A stretch of DNA of 64,000 bases from Treponema sp. GTDB taxonomy: Bacteria; Spirochaetota; Spirochaetia; Treponematales; Breznakiellaceae. Numbering within the stretch: the first letter of the stretch is position 1; every line of letters starts with the position of its first letter. The position numbers and the translations under genes were made by a program. This document shows, piece by piece, positions 18,578-27,559 of this stretch. The stretch is taken from assembly GCA_009782555.1 (NCBI GenBank), contig WRIV01000008.1, positions 1 to 64,000 on the forward strand, read 5' to 3'. A model generated the notes under the pieces. That model made no database searches. It was not told the DNA's origin and saw only the letters and a list, made by a program, of their open reading frames with translations.

Positions 18578-19951
18578 CTATGCAAACCTCTTTAGCCCTT
18601 CCAAAAGACTATGAGCCGATGCTTCAGGGTGATGCAAATCCAGAGTTTTTCCAGCCTTTGCATAAAGTATAATTCTTTTTTGCAGAGAAAGCGAATGTAG
18701 CGGATTACGGGGGGAAAAAAGTCCCCATGTGCTGTTAATCGATGCAAGCCGTTCATGGGCGATAAGAGCCCAGGTGGTGTCCAGAAGATGGCGGCAACGG
18801 GGGTCAAGAACCTCCGGACAGTTAAAGGATTGACGGCTGGAGTTGATGTCTACCCCGGATATTTCCATTAAATTCCCTTCGGCGCAAAACCGTTGAATCC
18901 GCTCAATTTGCGGACGGGTATTCCGGGGAGGCATATATGCCGCCGCCAGAAATCCCAGGCGTTTTATCTCTTCAAAAAGTTCGGGAAGAAAATCATCTTC
19001 GAATTTTTCCGCTTTTTTATCTCCCGTGGGCGATTCCTCCACATCCCCCAGATAAGAATAGGCGGGAACGGCGTTTATGGAAAGAGCAAAGTCTACCGCC
19101 AGAGAGGCATCAATACATTCGTTTTCATTGGGCTGAATAAAACAACGGGGCAGCAGTCCTGTTTTAAGAATTCCCAAAAGATCGTAAAGGTAGTGAGGGT
19201 TGTTTTGATCGGCCAAAAGTTTTTCTAGTTTTGGTCCGGGGTCAATATTGAAGTTTTTTTTCAGACCCCCCGCCAGTTCCGGTCCCCGGCCAAAGCGGCC
19301 CACGATCCTTTCCGCCGCCGCCGCCATAAGGTGCCGTTCGGTAATTTCTCCGCCCCGCCGGTACTGGGATTTTTGGATCACCCCGGTTTCAAAGTCAATG
19401 CTTTCCAGCCCTGCGTCCAAAAGAATTTCATTTGTTTTTTCGATCATCTTCTGGTTTCGATCAAACCGCGCTGCACGGATTGGTTTAAGGAAGGACGCTG
19501 TTTTTTCCAGTGCAGTGGAGGGAATTCCCTGGATGGTAATGTAGGCGGACCCAAAGGAGTCGGGATTATTTAGTTTCCGTTCTGCAAAAAAAGCGCCCTC
19601 CGGCCCGCGGGTAAAATCGACCCGTAATTCAATACCGCTGCATCCTCCCATGCCCAGCACGGCGCAGGCAGCGATCATTTCCTGAGAGGCCGCTTCGGAA
19701 TCGTGATCCACCGAACCTGCCGCTTCCAGCCCCGCTTCCCATGCCATAAGGGCCGCCATGGCCGGCGTGTAGGGACTAAAGCTGTAGATGGTGTGGATGT
19801 GGTTGTTGATCTCTCCGCTGCGGGAAATATTTTTTTTGGGATCGCCGCCATTTTTGCCGCCGCTGTTTTGAACGTACCATTTATTCAAAGCATCAAGACG
19901 TTCCCCGCTTTCAAGGAAGGGATCATTGATCACCTTTGTCAAATCGTTCAC
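18578..19951 (-). CDS. PHP-domain metal-dependent phosphoesterase
   Basis: 457 residues. The PHP signature is at residues about 48-62 (NNHIHTIYSFSPYTP, the HxH pair), followed by SVDHDSEAAS (DHD) and GIELRVDF (Glu), the usual metal ligands; later GVDINSSRQ carries the C-terminal Asp. PHP proteins hydrolyse phosphate esters of sugars or nucleotides. Starts with GTG 19951 close to a candidate promoter and without a visible ribosome site. It heads a two-gene unit with the SDR gene and is divergent from the rhamnose operon, so its substrate may be a sugar phosphate; this is inference from context only. Confidence 0.75.
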   Translation of the reverse strand: MNDLTKVINDPFLESGERLDALNKWYVQNSGGKNGGDPKKNISRSGEINNHIHTIYSFSPYTPAMAALMAWEAGLEAAGSVDHDSEAASQEMIAACAVLGMGGCSGIELRVDFTRGPEGAFFAERKLNNPDSFGSAYITIQGIPSTALEKTASFLKPIRAARFDRNQKMIEKTNEILLDAGLESIDFETGVIQKSQYRRGGEITERHLMAAAAERIVGRFGRGPELAGGLKKNFNIDPGPKLEKLLADQNNPHYLYDLLGILKTGLLPRCFIQPNENECIDASLAVDFALSINAVPAYSYLGDVEESPTGDKKAEKFEDDFLPELFEEIKRLGFLAAAYMPPRNTRPQIERIQRFCAEGNLMEISGVDINSSRQSFNCPEVLDPRCRHLLDTTWALIAHERLASINSTWGLFSPRNPLHSLSLQKRIILYAKAGKTLDLHHPEASAHSLLEGLKRFA

Positions 19952-19959
19952 TGTCTATA

Positions 19960-19988
19960 ACTATATTTTTTCCAGCCACAAGGGGCAA
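19960..19988 (-). promoter_or_regulatory. Candidate promoter for the PHP-SDR unit
   Basis: On the minus strand TTGCCC (19988-19983), 17-nt spacer, TATAGT (19965-19960). Transcription would begin within a few bases of the GTG at 19951, implying a very short leader. Confidence 0.45.
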
Positions 19989-20028
19989 TACCTCTTCTTT
20001 TGATTGAGAAAGTGTCCATTGACGATTT

Positions 20029-20050
20029 TTGATTTTCGGTAGAAAATCAA
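20029..20050. promoter_or_regulatory. 9-bp perfect inverted repeat just before the rhamnose operon
   Basis: TTGATTTTC (20029-20037), GGTA, GAAAATCAA (20042-20050), ending 4 bp before the ATG at 20055. No ribosome-binding site is visible there. It could be an operator for a sugar-responsive repressor or an mRNA hairpin controlling initiation. Confidence 0.5.
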
Positions 20051-20054
20051 TCCT

Positions 20055-21476
20055 ATGCCGCAGCAGAGAGTTGGTTTATTTGGTATAGGGCTGGACACAT
20101 ACTGGGATCAGTTTGAAGGCCTTTTGGGCCGGCTTAAGGGATATCAAAAAACCATTGCCGGACGGCTTGGCACAACGGGGCTTCAGGTGATCGATGCGGG
20201 GATGGTGGACAATCCCGGCAAGGCCCGGGCGGCGGCGGCTTTTTTTGGCGAACAACGGGTAGAGGCTGTCTTTTTGTACATCTCCACATATGCCCTTTCC
20301 CACACCGTTCTTCCAGTAGCGCAAAACCTAAAAGTACCGGTGATTGTTCTGAACCTTCAGCCGGCGGCGGCCATTGATTACGATGCTTTTAACAAAATGG
20401 AAGGCCGGGGAAAGATGACCGGTGAATGGCTTGCCCATTGTCAGGCCTGCTCGGTGCCGGAAATAGCCAATGTTTTTAATAACGCCGGACTACAATACGA
20501 TATTGTAACCGGCTGGATCGATGATAAAGAAGCCTGGAATGAAATTGAAGACTGGTGTACCGCCATCCGGACAAGAGCGGAACTTAGGGATACCCGGATC
20601 GGAATTTTGGGACACTACTACTGCGGTATGCTGGATGTATATACCGATGTTACCCGTCTTGCGGCGGAATTTGGAAGTCACTTTGAACTATTGGAAATTG
20701 ATGAACTAAAAGCACTGCGGGACGGGATAAGCGGGCAGCAAATCACAGAAAAGCGAAATCAGTTTGAACGGGAATTTGAAGTGTCTCCTGGATGTGAAGA
20801 AGAAGAGCTTAGCAGGGCGGCCCATACTTCCTGTGCCCTGGATTCTCTTGTCGAAAAAAAACAGCTAGGGGCTATGGCCTATTATTATGAGGGCTGGGCG
20901 GGAAACGATCATGAAAATATCGTTACCTCGATGATAGCGGGCAACACCCTTCTTACCGCCCATCAGGTGCCTGTGGCCGGGGAATGTGAAATAAAAAATG
21001 TGGTGGCCATGAAGATTTTGGACATCATGGGCGCCGGAGGGTCCTTTTCTGAATTTTATTGCATGGACTTTAACGACGACGTGGTTCTCTGGGGCCATGA
21101 CGGTCCGGCCCATGCGGTTATTGCCGAAGGAAAAGCAGCCCTCGTGCCCCTGCCGGTTTATCATGGCAAGCCGGGCAAGGGGCTTTCGATACAGATGAGC
21201 GTAAAGCATGGACCAGTAACTTTGTTGGCGGTGGTACAGGGTCCCGGGGGCGGAACCTTCTTCCTTTGCGCCGAGGGCCAATCGGTACCGGGACCGGTAC
21301 TGCAGATTGGAAATACCAACAGCCGGTATCGCTTCAGCATTAGGGCAAAGGAATTTGTTAACCGCTGGTCCAAGGCGGGCCCGGCTCATCACTGTGCCAT
21401 CGGTATTGGGTCCCTGGCGGAAAAATTGGAAAAACTGGCAAAACTGTTGAAAATTCCCCTGATCCGGATTTGCTGA
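20055..21476 (+). CDS. L-fucose/L-arabinose isomerase family protein
   Basis: 473 residues, first gene of the rhamnose operon. The fold signature of the FucI/AraA family is visible: an N-terminal Rossmann-like part (RVGLFGIGLDTYWDQFEGL), EAVFLYISTYALSHTVLPVAQ, a middle domain with GILGHYYCGMLDVYTD, and a C-terminal part with PVAGECEIKNVVAMKILD (Glu), EFYCMDFNDDVVLWGHDGPAH (Asp and His), which supply metal and substrate ligands. Substrate may be a second deoxysugar or aldose, since a dedicated rhamnose isomerase lies at the end of the operon. The next gene starts 14 bp downstream. Confidence 0.8.
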   Translation: MPQQRVGLFGIGLDTYWDQFEGLLGRLKGYQKTIAGRLGTTGLQVIDAGMVDNPGKARAAAAFFGEQRVEAVFLYISTYALSHTVLPVAQNLKVPVIVLNLQPAAAIDYDAFNKMEGRGKMTGEWLAHCQACSVPEIANVFNNAGLQYDIVTGWIDDKEAWNEIEDWCTAIRTRAELRDTRIGILGHYYCGMLDVYTDVTRLAAEFGSHFELLEIDELKALRDGISGQQITEKRNQFEREFEVSPGCEEEELSRAAHTSCALDSLVEKKQLGAMAYYYEGWAGNDHENIVTSMIAGNTLLTAHQVPVAGECEIKNVVAMKILDIMGAGGSFSEFYCMDFNDDVVLWGHDGPAHAVIAEGKAALVPLPVYHGKPGKGLSIQMSVKHGPVTLLAVVQGPGGGTFFLCAEGQSVPGPVLQIGNTNSRYRFSIRAKEFVNRWSKAGPAHHCAIGIGSLAEKLEKLAKLLKIPLIRIC

Positions 21477-21490
21477 TAAAGAGGTAAATC

Positions 21491-22978
21491 GTGGAGTGTG
21501 TTCTGGAGCTAAAGCATATTTCAAAGACTTTTCCCGGTGTCATTGCCCTGAACGATGTTCACTTTGAATTAAGGAGAAGTGAAATTCACGCCTTGATGGG
21601 CGAAAATGGCGCAGGCAAATCAACCTTTATAAAGATCATCACCGGGGTACACATTCCCGATGGAGGAGAGATACTGATGGATGGCAGGGCGGCGGGCATA
21701 AAGACTCCCCTGGATGCCCAGGCAATGGGAATTGCCGCCATTTATCAGCATGTTACCTGCTTCCCCGATCTTTCAGTGGCGGAAAATATTTTTATGGGTC
21801 ATGAAAAAACCACCTCATCCTTTAGGCGGATGGATTGGAAAACCATGAACAGGAAGGCCCAGGAATTGCTGGATCAGCTGGGTGTCAATTTTGATGCCCG
21901 ATCAATTATGGATTCCCTGTCGGTGGCCCAGCAGCAAATTGTAGAAATAGCCAAGGCTCTTTCCGTTAATGCCCGGATCATTATCATGGATGAGCCCACG
22001 GCGGCTCTTTCCAGCAGGGAATGCGAGGACCTTTACCGTATTACCCGAAGACTAAAGGCAAATGGGAATTCAGTTATTTTTATTTCCCACCGTTTTGAGG
22101 ATATGTATAACCTGGCGGACAGGGTAACGGTATTCCGGGACGGCAATTATGTGAACACCTGGAATGTTTCCGAAGTGGATGATCATAAAATGGTTGTCGC
22201 CATGGTGGGCCGGGAAATAACTCAGTTTTTCCCCAGGCGGACCACCGTGCCCGGGGAAGAAATTTTCCGGGTAGGAAGCTTTTCCCGGACGGGTTACTTT
22301 CGGGATGTGGGCTTTTCCCTAAGGAAAGGAGAAATCCTGGCCCTGACGGGGCTGGTGGGGGCTGGCCGGACCGAAGTATGCGAGGCGATCTTTGGCATTA
22401 CCTCCTACGATTCGGGAACTATCACACTGGAAGGAGAAACGCTGGATCATCCCACGCCGGCGGCAGCCCTGAAAAAGGGTATCGGTTATCTGCCGGAAGA
22501 CCGCCTTAAGCAGGGCCTGGTTCTCCGCTGGGAGATTGCCAAAAATATTACCCTGCCGGCATTAAACCGCTTTCTTAAGTTTTACTGGGTTGACCGGAAA
22601 AAGGAAAATGAAACCGCCCGGGAACTTTCTCAAAAACTTGACATCAAGGCGCAAAGCGTTCACGACAAGGTTTCTATCCTTTCTGGAGGAAACCAGCAAA
22701 AAGTGATTGTGGCCAAACTCCTTACAGCGGATATGAAGGTAATCATCCTGGATGAACCGACCAAGGGCGTAGACGTGGGAGCTAAGGGGGCGATTTATTC
22801 CATCATGAATGATCTCGTGGCTGCCGGATACGGCATTGTTATGGTATCATCAGAAATGCCCGAAGTGCTGGGGATGAGCGACCGCATTGTGGTAATGCGG
22901 GACGGCAGGGTATCGGCTTCCCTGGAAACCAGGGGGACTACCCAGGAACAGATTCTTCATGCGGCGATGCGGGAGTAG
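21491..22978 (+). CDS. rhaT: Sugar (rhamnose-type) ABC importer, ATP-binding subunit
   Basis: 495 residues with two fused ABC cassettes, the arrangement of RbsA/RhaT ATPases. Cassette 1 has GENGAGKSTFIKII, the signature LSVAQQQIVEIAKAL and IIMDEPTAAL; cassette 2 has a degenerate P-loop (GLVGAGRTEVCEAI), LSGGNQQKVIVAKLL and IILDEPTKGVDVGAK, as usual in this family. Starts at GTG 21491 after AGAGG. The permeases and binding protein follow in order, matching the R. leguminosarum rhaSTPQ set, and the downstream rhamnose enzymes make L-rhamnose the likely cargo. Confidence 0.85.
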   Translation: MECVLELKHISKTFPGVIALNDVHFELRRSEIHALMGENGAGKSTFIKIITGVHIPDGGEILMDGRAAGIKTPLDAQAMGIAAIYQHVTCFPDLSVAENIFMGHEKTTSSFRRMDWKTMNRKAQELLDQLGVNFDARSIMDSLSVAQQQIVEIAKALSVNARIIIMDEPTAALSSRECEDLYRITRRLKANGNSVIFISHRFEDMYNLADRVTVFRDGNYVNTWNVSEVDDHKMVVAMVGREITQFFPRRTTVPGEEIFRVGSFSRTGYFRDVGFSLRKGEILALTGLVGAGRTEVCEAIFGITSYDSGTITLEGETLDHPTPAAALKKGIGYLPEDRLKQGLVLRWEIAKNITLPALNRFLKFYWVDRKKENETARELSQKLDIKAQSVHDKVSILSGGNQQKVIVAKLLTADMKVIILDEPTKGVDVGAKGAIYSIMNDLVAAGYGIVMVSSEMPEVLGMSDRIVVMRDGRVSASLETRGTTQEQILHAAMRE

Positions 22979-22980
22979 GA

Positions 22981-23970
22981 ATGCAGCTAAAGAAAACATC
23001 GTACGGCGAAAAATTCAGGGAACTGGGACTGGTCTTTTTTATCATCCTGATATGCATCATCATACAATTCCGCAACCGGGAATTCCTTACCATCGCCAAC
23101 ATCAACAATATACTTACCAATACGGCGATTCTCAGCATCCTTGCGGCGGGGATGATGATGGTCCTCTTAACCGGCGGCATCGATCTTTCCATCGGGGCTG
23201 TTATCGCCTTTTCCGGCATGGTAACAGCCCTGACGGTGCGGGAAAAAATCCCCCTTCCTGTACCCCTGCTTATTGCTGAAAGCATTACCGTAGGCGCCCT
23301 TTTGGGACTTATCACCGGAACCCTTATTGCCCGGTTTTCTATACTGCCTATCATTGCCAGTCTGGGGATGATGAATGTGATCCGGGGGCTTACCTACATT
23401 GTCAGCAAGGGAGCCTGGGTCAGCGCCTACCAGATGAGTCCGGAATTTAAGGCCCTGGGTACCGGTAAAGTCCTGGTGCTTAACAACCTCATTATTTTTG
23501 CCCTGGTGATCTATGTTGCTTTTTATTATTTTATAAACTTTAGCAGAACCGGACGGCGGATCTATGCGGTGGGTTCCAACCCCGAAGCGGCGGAAGTGAT
23601 CGGCCTTCCCCGGAAACGGATCATCACCCTGGTTTATGTATTTATGGGCGCCCTGTCGGGTTTGGCAGGCGTTCTCTGGGTCAGCAAGTTTGCCTCTGCC
23701 CAGGGAGATACCGCCGTTGGTTACGAATTGAATGTAATCGCCGCCTGCGTTCTGGGCGGCGTAAGTGTTTCGGGGGGCCGGGGCAAAGTGTTGGGCCTTT
23801 TCCTGGGGGTGATCCTCTTCGGCATCCTGGCCAATGCTTTGCCCCTGATAAAGGTATCTCCCTTCTGGCAGCAGGCAATCCAGGGCTTTGTAATTTTAAC
23901 GGCGATAATCACCAATGTTTTGATAAAACGGAATAACGACAGGCTTACTCTGCGGAAGCGGGCCATTTAG
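22981..23970 (+). CDS. rhaP: Sugar ABC importer permease (RhaP-like)
   Basis: 329 residues, BPD_transp_2 family, with about eight to ten hydrophobic helices (for example LVFFIILICIIIQ near the start and LGLFLGVILFGILANAL near the end). The cytoplasmic coupling region reads AVGSNPEAAEVIGLPRKRI, as in RbsC. It begins 2 bp after the ATPase gene and is followed 8 bp on by a second, related permease, so the channel is probably a heterodimer of the two. Inner membrane. Confidence 0.85.
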   Translation: MQLKKTSYGEKFRELGLVFFIILICIIIQFRNREFLTIANINNILTNTAILSILAAGMMMVLLTGGIDLSIGAVIAFSGMVTALTVREKIPLPVPLLIAESITVGALLGLITGTLIARFSILPIIASLGMMNVIRGLTYIVSKGAWVSAYQMSPEFKALGTGKVLVLNNLIIFALVIYVAFYYFINFSRTGRRIYAVGSNPEAAEVIGLPRKRIITLVYVFMGALSGLAGVLWVSKFASAQGDTAVGYELNVIAACVLGGVSVSGGRGKVLGLFLGVILFGILANALPLIKVSPFWQQAIQGFVILTAIITNVLIKRNNDRLTLRKRAI

Positions 23971-23978
23971 GAGCGGAT

Positions 23979-24977
23979 GTGAGCAAGATCATCAGCGCTA
24001 CGGCATCCTGGAATGCCAGAAAATTTTTCTTCCAGTGGGAATGGCTTTTGGCGGTGATCTTTTTGCTGATCCATCTGATCAATAGTTTAATTTCCCCCTG
24101 GTATTTTAATATGAATACCTTTCTTTCCGCTCCCATGAGCTTTTTGGACAAGGCCTTTATCGTCCTTCCCATGATGATGGTGATCATCCTGGGCAATATC
24201 GATATTTCCGTGGCATCCATGGTGGCCCTTACTTCGGTACTGATGGCGGTGATCTTCAATGCCGGCATTCCCATGCCCCTGGCCCTTGTTTCGGCTCTTT
24301 TCATTGGGACGATCCTGGGAGGAATTAACGGGCTATTGCTTGTAAAATTCAGGGAACTTCCCGCCATGATCGTAACGCTGGCCACCATGACAATCTACCG
24401 GGGCGCGGCCTATGTGATCCTGGAAGACCGGGCTGCCGGAGGTTTTCCTCCCTGGTTTTCCTTTTTTTCCTGGGGTCATGTGGGGCCCTTTCCCTTTATC
24501 ATGATTGTTTTTGCGGCGGCGGCGGCGGTTTTTGGGATATTGCTCCACAAAACAGGATTTGGCCGGATCGTTTATGGCATGGGAAGTAACCGCACGGCCT
24601 GTATCTATTCAGGGGTAAAAACCGGGCGAGTCCTTGTTATCGTGGGACTCTTGACGGGGCTTATGTCGGCGGTGTGCGCCATATTTCTTACTTCTCGAAT
24701 GGGTAGTACCCGGCCCAATGTAGCCCTGGGGTATGAACTGGATGTGATTGCCATGGTAGTCCTGGGCGGGGTTAGCACATCCGGCGGTACGGGCCGTATC
24801 GCCGGCCCCATTCTAGCGGTTTTTATCATCGGCTTTCTTAACTATGGCCTGGGTCTTATCAATGTTTCTGCTCAGGTATTGCTTATTATTTTAGGACTTC
24901 TTCTGGTTCTTTCAGTATTGGTTATGAATTTGAGGACAGACAAACGGGGTAAAAAAACCCGCATGGGGCGGGTTTAA
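23979..24977 (+). CDS. rhaQ: Sugar ABC importer permease (RhaQ-like)
   Basis: 332 residues, same family as the preceding permease, including ILGNIDISVASMVALTSVLMAV and the coupling segment GMGSNRTACIYSGVKTGRV. Starts with GTG at 23979 with GGAG upstream. Its last codons lie inside a hairpin (24955-24975). Partner of the upstream permease in the inner membrane; the second permease gene is a feature of the RhaP/RhaQ and AI-2-type importers. Confidence 0.85.
   Translation: MSKIISATASWNARKFFFQWEWLLAVIFLLIHLINSLISPWYFNMNTFLSAPMSFLDKAFIVLPMMMVIILGNIDISVASMVALTSVLMAVIFNAGIPMPLALVSALFIGTILGGINGLLLVKFRELPAMIVTLATMTIYRGAAYVILEDRAAGGFPPWFSFFSWGHVGPFPFIMIVFAAAAAVFGILLHKTGFGRIVYGMGSNRTACIYSGVKTGRVLVIVGLLTGLMSAVCAIFLTSRMGSTRPNVALGYELDVIAMVVLGGVSTSGGTGRIAGPILAVFIIGFLNYGLGLINVSAQVLLIILGLLLVLSVLVMNLRTDKRGKKTRMGRV
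24955..24975 (+). other. Hairpin at the rhaQ-rhaS junction
   Basis: AAACCCGC (24955-24962) pairs with GCGGGTTT (24968-24975) around a 5-nt loop, overlapping the last codons of rhaQ. There is no proper T tract, so it looks more like an mRNA-stabilising or processing hairpin than a terminator, perhaps giving the binding protein its own message level. Confidence 0.5.
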
Positions 24978-25003
24978 TTATAATTGCATTTTAGGAGGAA
25001 AAG

Positions 25004-26017
25004 ATGAAACTGGTAAAGAAAGTGTTACTGCTTTCGCTGGTTCTGGCCGCGGCTATGGTGTCCTGCGGCGGTGGAGGCGGAGGAGCCAATGCCCACGCCA
25101 TAGTGTTCAAAAACACCGGCAATCCCTATGGGGAACGGCAGATGGGAGGCTTTGAAAACGGCATCAAGGAACAGGGCTATACTGCCATACTCCGGGCGCC
25201 GGATCAACCCACCGCAGAAGCCCAGATACAGATGATCGAACAGCTCATTGCCCAAAAAGTTGCTTCGATTTGTATCGTGGGCAACGACTACGATGCCCTT
25301 CAGCCCGTCCTTACCAAAGCCATGGATGCGGGGATCAAAGTATACTCTCTGGATTCGTCGGTTAATCCTGTCAGCCGGGCAACCCATGTGAATCAGGCCG
25401 ATACCATTGCAATCGGGGAAACCCTGGTAGAAGCGGCCTTTGATCAAGCCGGAGGCGGCGGACAAATTGCGATCCTTTCTGCCACTAGTCAGGCATCGAA
25501 CCAAAATGCCTGGATTGCGGTGATGCAGGAAACGCTGAAGCAGCCCAAGTATGCCGACCTTGACCTGGTAAAGATCGCCTATGGCGATGATCTTCGGGAT
25601 AAGTCTACTTCCGAAACCGAGGCACTGCTTTTAAGTTATCCTAACCTTAAGGTAATTATTGCTCCCACCACCGTGGGTATCGCTGCGGCATCCAAAGTAA
25701 TTACCGACAAGGGTTTGATTGGACAGGTAAAAGTAACCGGTTTGGGCCTTCCCTCGGAAATGGCGGAATATATTGATAATGGTGCCTGCCCCTACATGTT
25801 TTTGTGGAATCCCATTGATGTGGGTTACCTGGGTGCCTATACTGCCACCGCCCTTACTTCCGGCAAGATCACCGGCGCCGCTGGCGAAAGCTTCAATGCT
25901 GGACGGCTGGGATTATATACCATTACCGAGGCTCCCGACAACGGAACCGAAGTACTCCTGGGCCCCCCGTTTAAGTTTGAACCTTCCAACATCAACGACT
26001 GGAAAGATGTGTATTAA
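25004..26017 (+). CDS. rhaS: Rhamnose ABC transporter substrate-binding lipoprotein
   Basis: 337 residues. Signal peptide with lipobox AMVSC followed by a Gly run, so membrane-anchored in the periplasm. The Peripla_BP_4 fold shows AIVFKNTGNPYGERQMGGFENGI, AQIQMIEQLIAQKVASICIVGNDYDAL and APTTVGIAAASKVITDKG; the second domain has LWNPIDVGYLGAYTATAL. This is the sugar-binding receptor of the importer. Strong ribosome site AGGAGG 8 nt before ATG 25004. A terminator follows at once, so much of the transcript may end here. Confidence 0.87.
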   Translation: MKLVKKVLLLSLVLAAAMVSCGGGGGGANAHAIVFKNTGNPYGERQMGGFENGIKEQGYTAILRAPDQPTAEAQIQMIEQLIAQKVASICIVGNDYDALQPVLTKAMDAGIKVYSLDSSVNPVSRATHVNQADTIAIGETLVEAAFDQAGGGGQIAILSATSQASNQNAWIAVMQETLKQPKYADLDLVKIAYGDDLRDKSTSETEALLLSYPNLKVIIAPTTVGIAAASKVITDKGLIGQVKVTGLGLPSEMAEYIDNGACPYMFLWNPIDVGYLGAYTATALTSGKITGAAGESFNAGRLGLYTITEAPDNGTEVLLGPPFKFEPSNINDWKDVY

Positions 26018-26043
26018 GCAAAACCTTTATTGAACAATTCTGG

Positions 26044-26085
26044 TGACTCCCGTTGTATGGACGGGAGTCATTTTTTGTTTTTTTT
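26044..26085 (+). terminator. Strong terminator between rhaS and rhaM
   Basis: TGACTCCCGT (26044-26053) and ACGGGAGTCA (26061-26070) form a perfect 10-bp stem with a 7-nt loop, followed by six T, G, eight T. The catabolic genes rhaM-rhaD-rhaI start 16 bp later with no visible promoter of their own, so they would depend on readthrough. Confidence 0.9.
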
Positions 26086-26101
26086 GAAGCAAGGAGCAAT
26101 T

Positions 26102-26416
26102 ATGAAACGGAATGCCTTTGTCATGCATCTCTATCCGGGCTGCGAAGCGGAATACAAAAAACGACACGACGAAATATGGCCCGAGCTAAAGGCAGAACTC
26201 CGTAAAGCCGGTGTTTTGGATTATACCATTTACCTGGAACCCAAAACAAATTATCTTTTTGCCTTTCAGCATTTGGCTGACGATGCTGCGGACGGAGAAC
26301 TGGCGGACAAGGAAATTGTAAAAAAATGGTGGCACATGATGAAGGACATCATGGATACCAATCCGGATGAATCTCCGCTTTGCGATGAACTAAAAGAAGT
26401 TTTTCACATGGATTAA
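26102..26416 (+). CDS. rhaM: L-rhamnose mutarotase
   Basis: 104 residues, the exact family length. Interconverts alpha and beta anomers of L-rhamnose ahead of the isomerase. MKRNAFVMHLYPGCEAEYKKRHDEIWPEL contains the conserved Tyr and His of RhaM, then AGVLDYTIYLEPKTNYLFAF and VKKWWHMMKDIMDTNPD with the conserved Trp-Trp and the Met-Asp-Thr-Asn-Pro-Asp segment. Ribosome site AAGGAG 6 nt before ATG 26102. It opens the enzyme part of the rhamnose operon. Confidence 0.92.
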   Translation: MKRNAFVMHLYPGCEAEYKKRHDEIWPELKAELRKAGVLDYTIYLEPKTNYLFAFQHLADDAADGELADKEIVKKWWHMMKDIMDTNPDESPLCDELKEVFHMD

Positions 26417-26423
26417 CAAAATT

Positions 26424-27536
26424 ATGAATGCAATGACCGGACAAGATAACAGTGTTTCGCTGGAACAGTTGGCGGCTGTTTCACAATTTTTCGGATCCGA
26501 CCCGGACTATGTAATCGCCGGGGGCGGCAATACTTCGTTTAAGGATAAGGAGACACTCTGGATTAAAGGTTCAGGTGTTTCACTAGGAAAGATAGAACCC
26601 GCCGATTTTGTCGCCATGGACCGTGCAAAACTTGCCGTTCTTTGGAATCATTCCGGAACTGCCCATGATACGGCGGAACGGGAGAAAGCCGTCCTGGAAG
26701 GATTGATGGCCGCCCGTCGTCCCGGAGAAGAAGAAAAACGGCCCAGTGTGGAAACCCTACTCCACGATCTTTTGCCCTTTGCCTTTGTTGTCCACACCCA
26801 TCCTGCTTTGATTAACGGACTTACCTGTTCCCGGGAAGCGGATACGGCGGCCCGCTCCCTTTTTGGCGATGATGTGATATGGATCCCCATTTCTGATCCG
26901 GGTTTTTCCCTTGCTGATGCGGTGAAAAAAACCATTGCCGGGCGGAGGCCGCCGTCTTTTTTCTTTTTACAGAACCATGGTGTCTTTGTGGGCGCCGATA
27001 CAACGGAAGAAATAAAATCCATTTACCGGCAGGTCATTTCCTCCATAGCAGGCCAGATTAAACGGCAGCCCGATTTGGGCGGAGAATCTTCTAATGGACC
27101 GGAAGAAGCGGAGGCCCTTTTTAAGGAACTATCCGGCGGAATGGTGTGCTTTTCCAGAAACAACGAGATTGCCGGCCTTGTAAAAAACCGAGCCGCCTTT
27201 ATCCCGGCGGCATCGGCCTTTACGCCGGATCATATTGTGTATGCAGGAAGCGATCCCCTCTTTATTGAAAAGGGAGAAGACATCAAAGAGGCCTGGGTTG
27301 CTCATGAAAAAAAAATCGGCAGACCTCCGAAAATTGCCGCCCTGCAGGGGACAGGAATTTTCGGCCTGGGTCAATCAGAAAAAGCCGCCGCTCTGGCACT
27401 GGAACTGTTTAACGACGCTGTAAAGGTGGCGGTCTATGCGGAAAGTTTTGGAGGTCACCGTTTTATGACGGAAGAAAAAATTACCTTTATCAATAACTGG
27501 GAAGCGGAACAGTACCGGTTAAAAAAACTTGGTTAG
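26424..27536 (+). CDS. Class II aldolase, rhamnulose-1-phosphate aldolase-type (stand-alone aldolase half)
   Basis: 370 residues of the class II aldolase/adducin fold. YVIAGGGNTSFKDKETLWIKGSG, FVVHTHPALINGLTC (zinc-binding His pair) and FFLQNHGVFVGA (further His) are the family landmarks. It matches the aldolase half of the bifunctional rhamnulose-1-phosphate aldolase/lactaldehyde dehydrogenase enzymes, but ends where those continue into an SDR domain. Expected to split rhamnulose-1-phosphate into DHAP and lactaldehyde. An SDR gene stands separately at 17255-18550; whether it is the missing half is unproven. The ribosome site is weak, and ATG 26433 is an alternative. Confidence 0.8.
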   Translation: MNAMTGQDNSVSLEQLAAVSQFFGSDPDYVIAGGGNTSFKDKETLWIKGSGVSLGKIEPADFVAMDRAKLAVLWNHSGTAHDTAEREKAVLEGLMAARRPGEEEKRPSVETLLHDLLPFAFVVHTHPALINGLTCSREADTAARSLFGDDVIWIPISDPGFSLADAVKKTIAGRRPPSFFFLQNHGVFVGADTTEEIKSIYRQVISSIAGQIKRQPDLGGESSNGPEEAEALFKELSGGMVCFSRNNEIAGLVKNRAAFIPAASAFTPDHIVYAGSDPLFIEKGEDIKEAWVAHEKKIGRPPKIAALQGTGIFGLGQSEKAAALALELFNDAVKVAVYAESFGGHRFMTEEKITFINNWEAEQYRLKKLG

Positions 27537-27559
27537 TACATAACCAGAGGGAAGAAACC

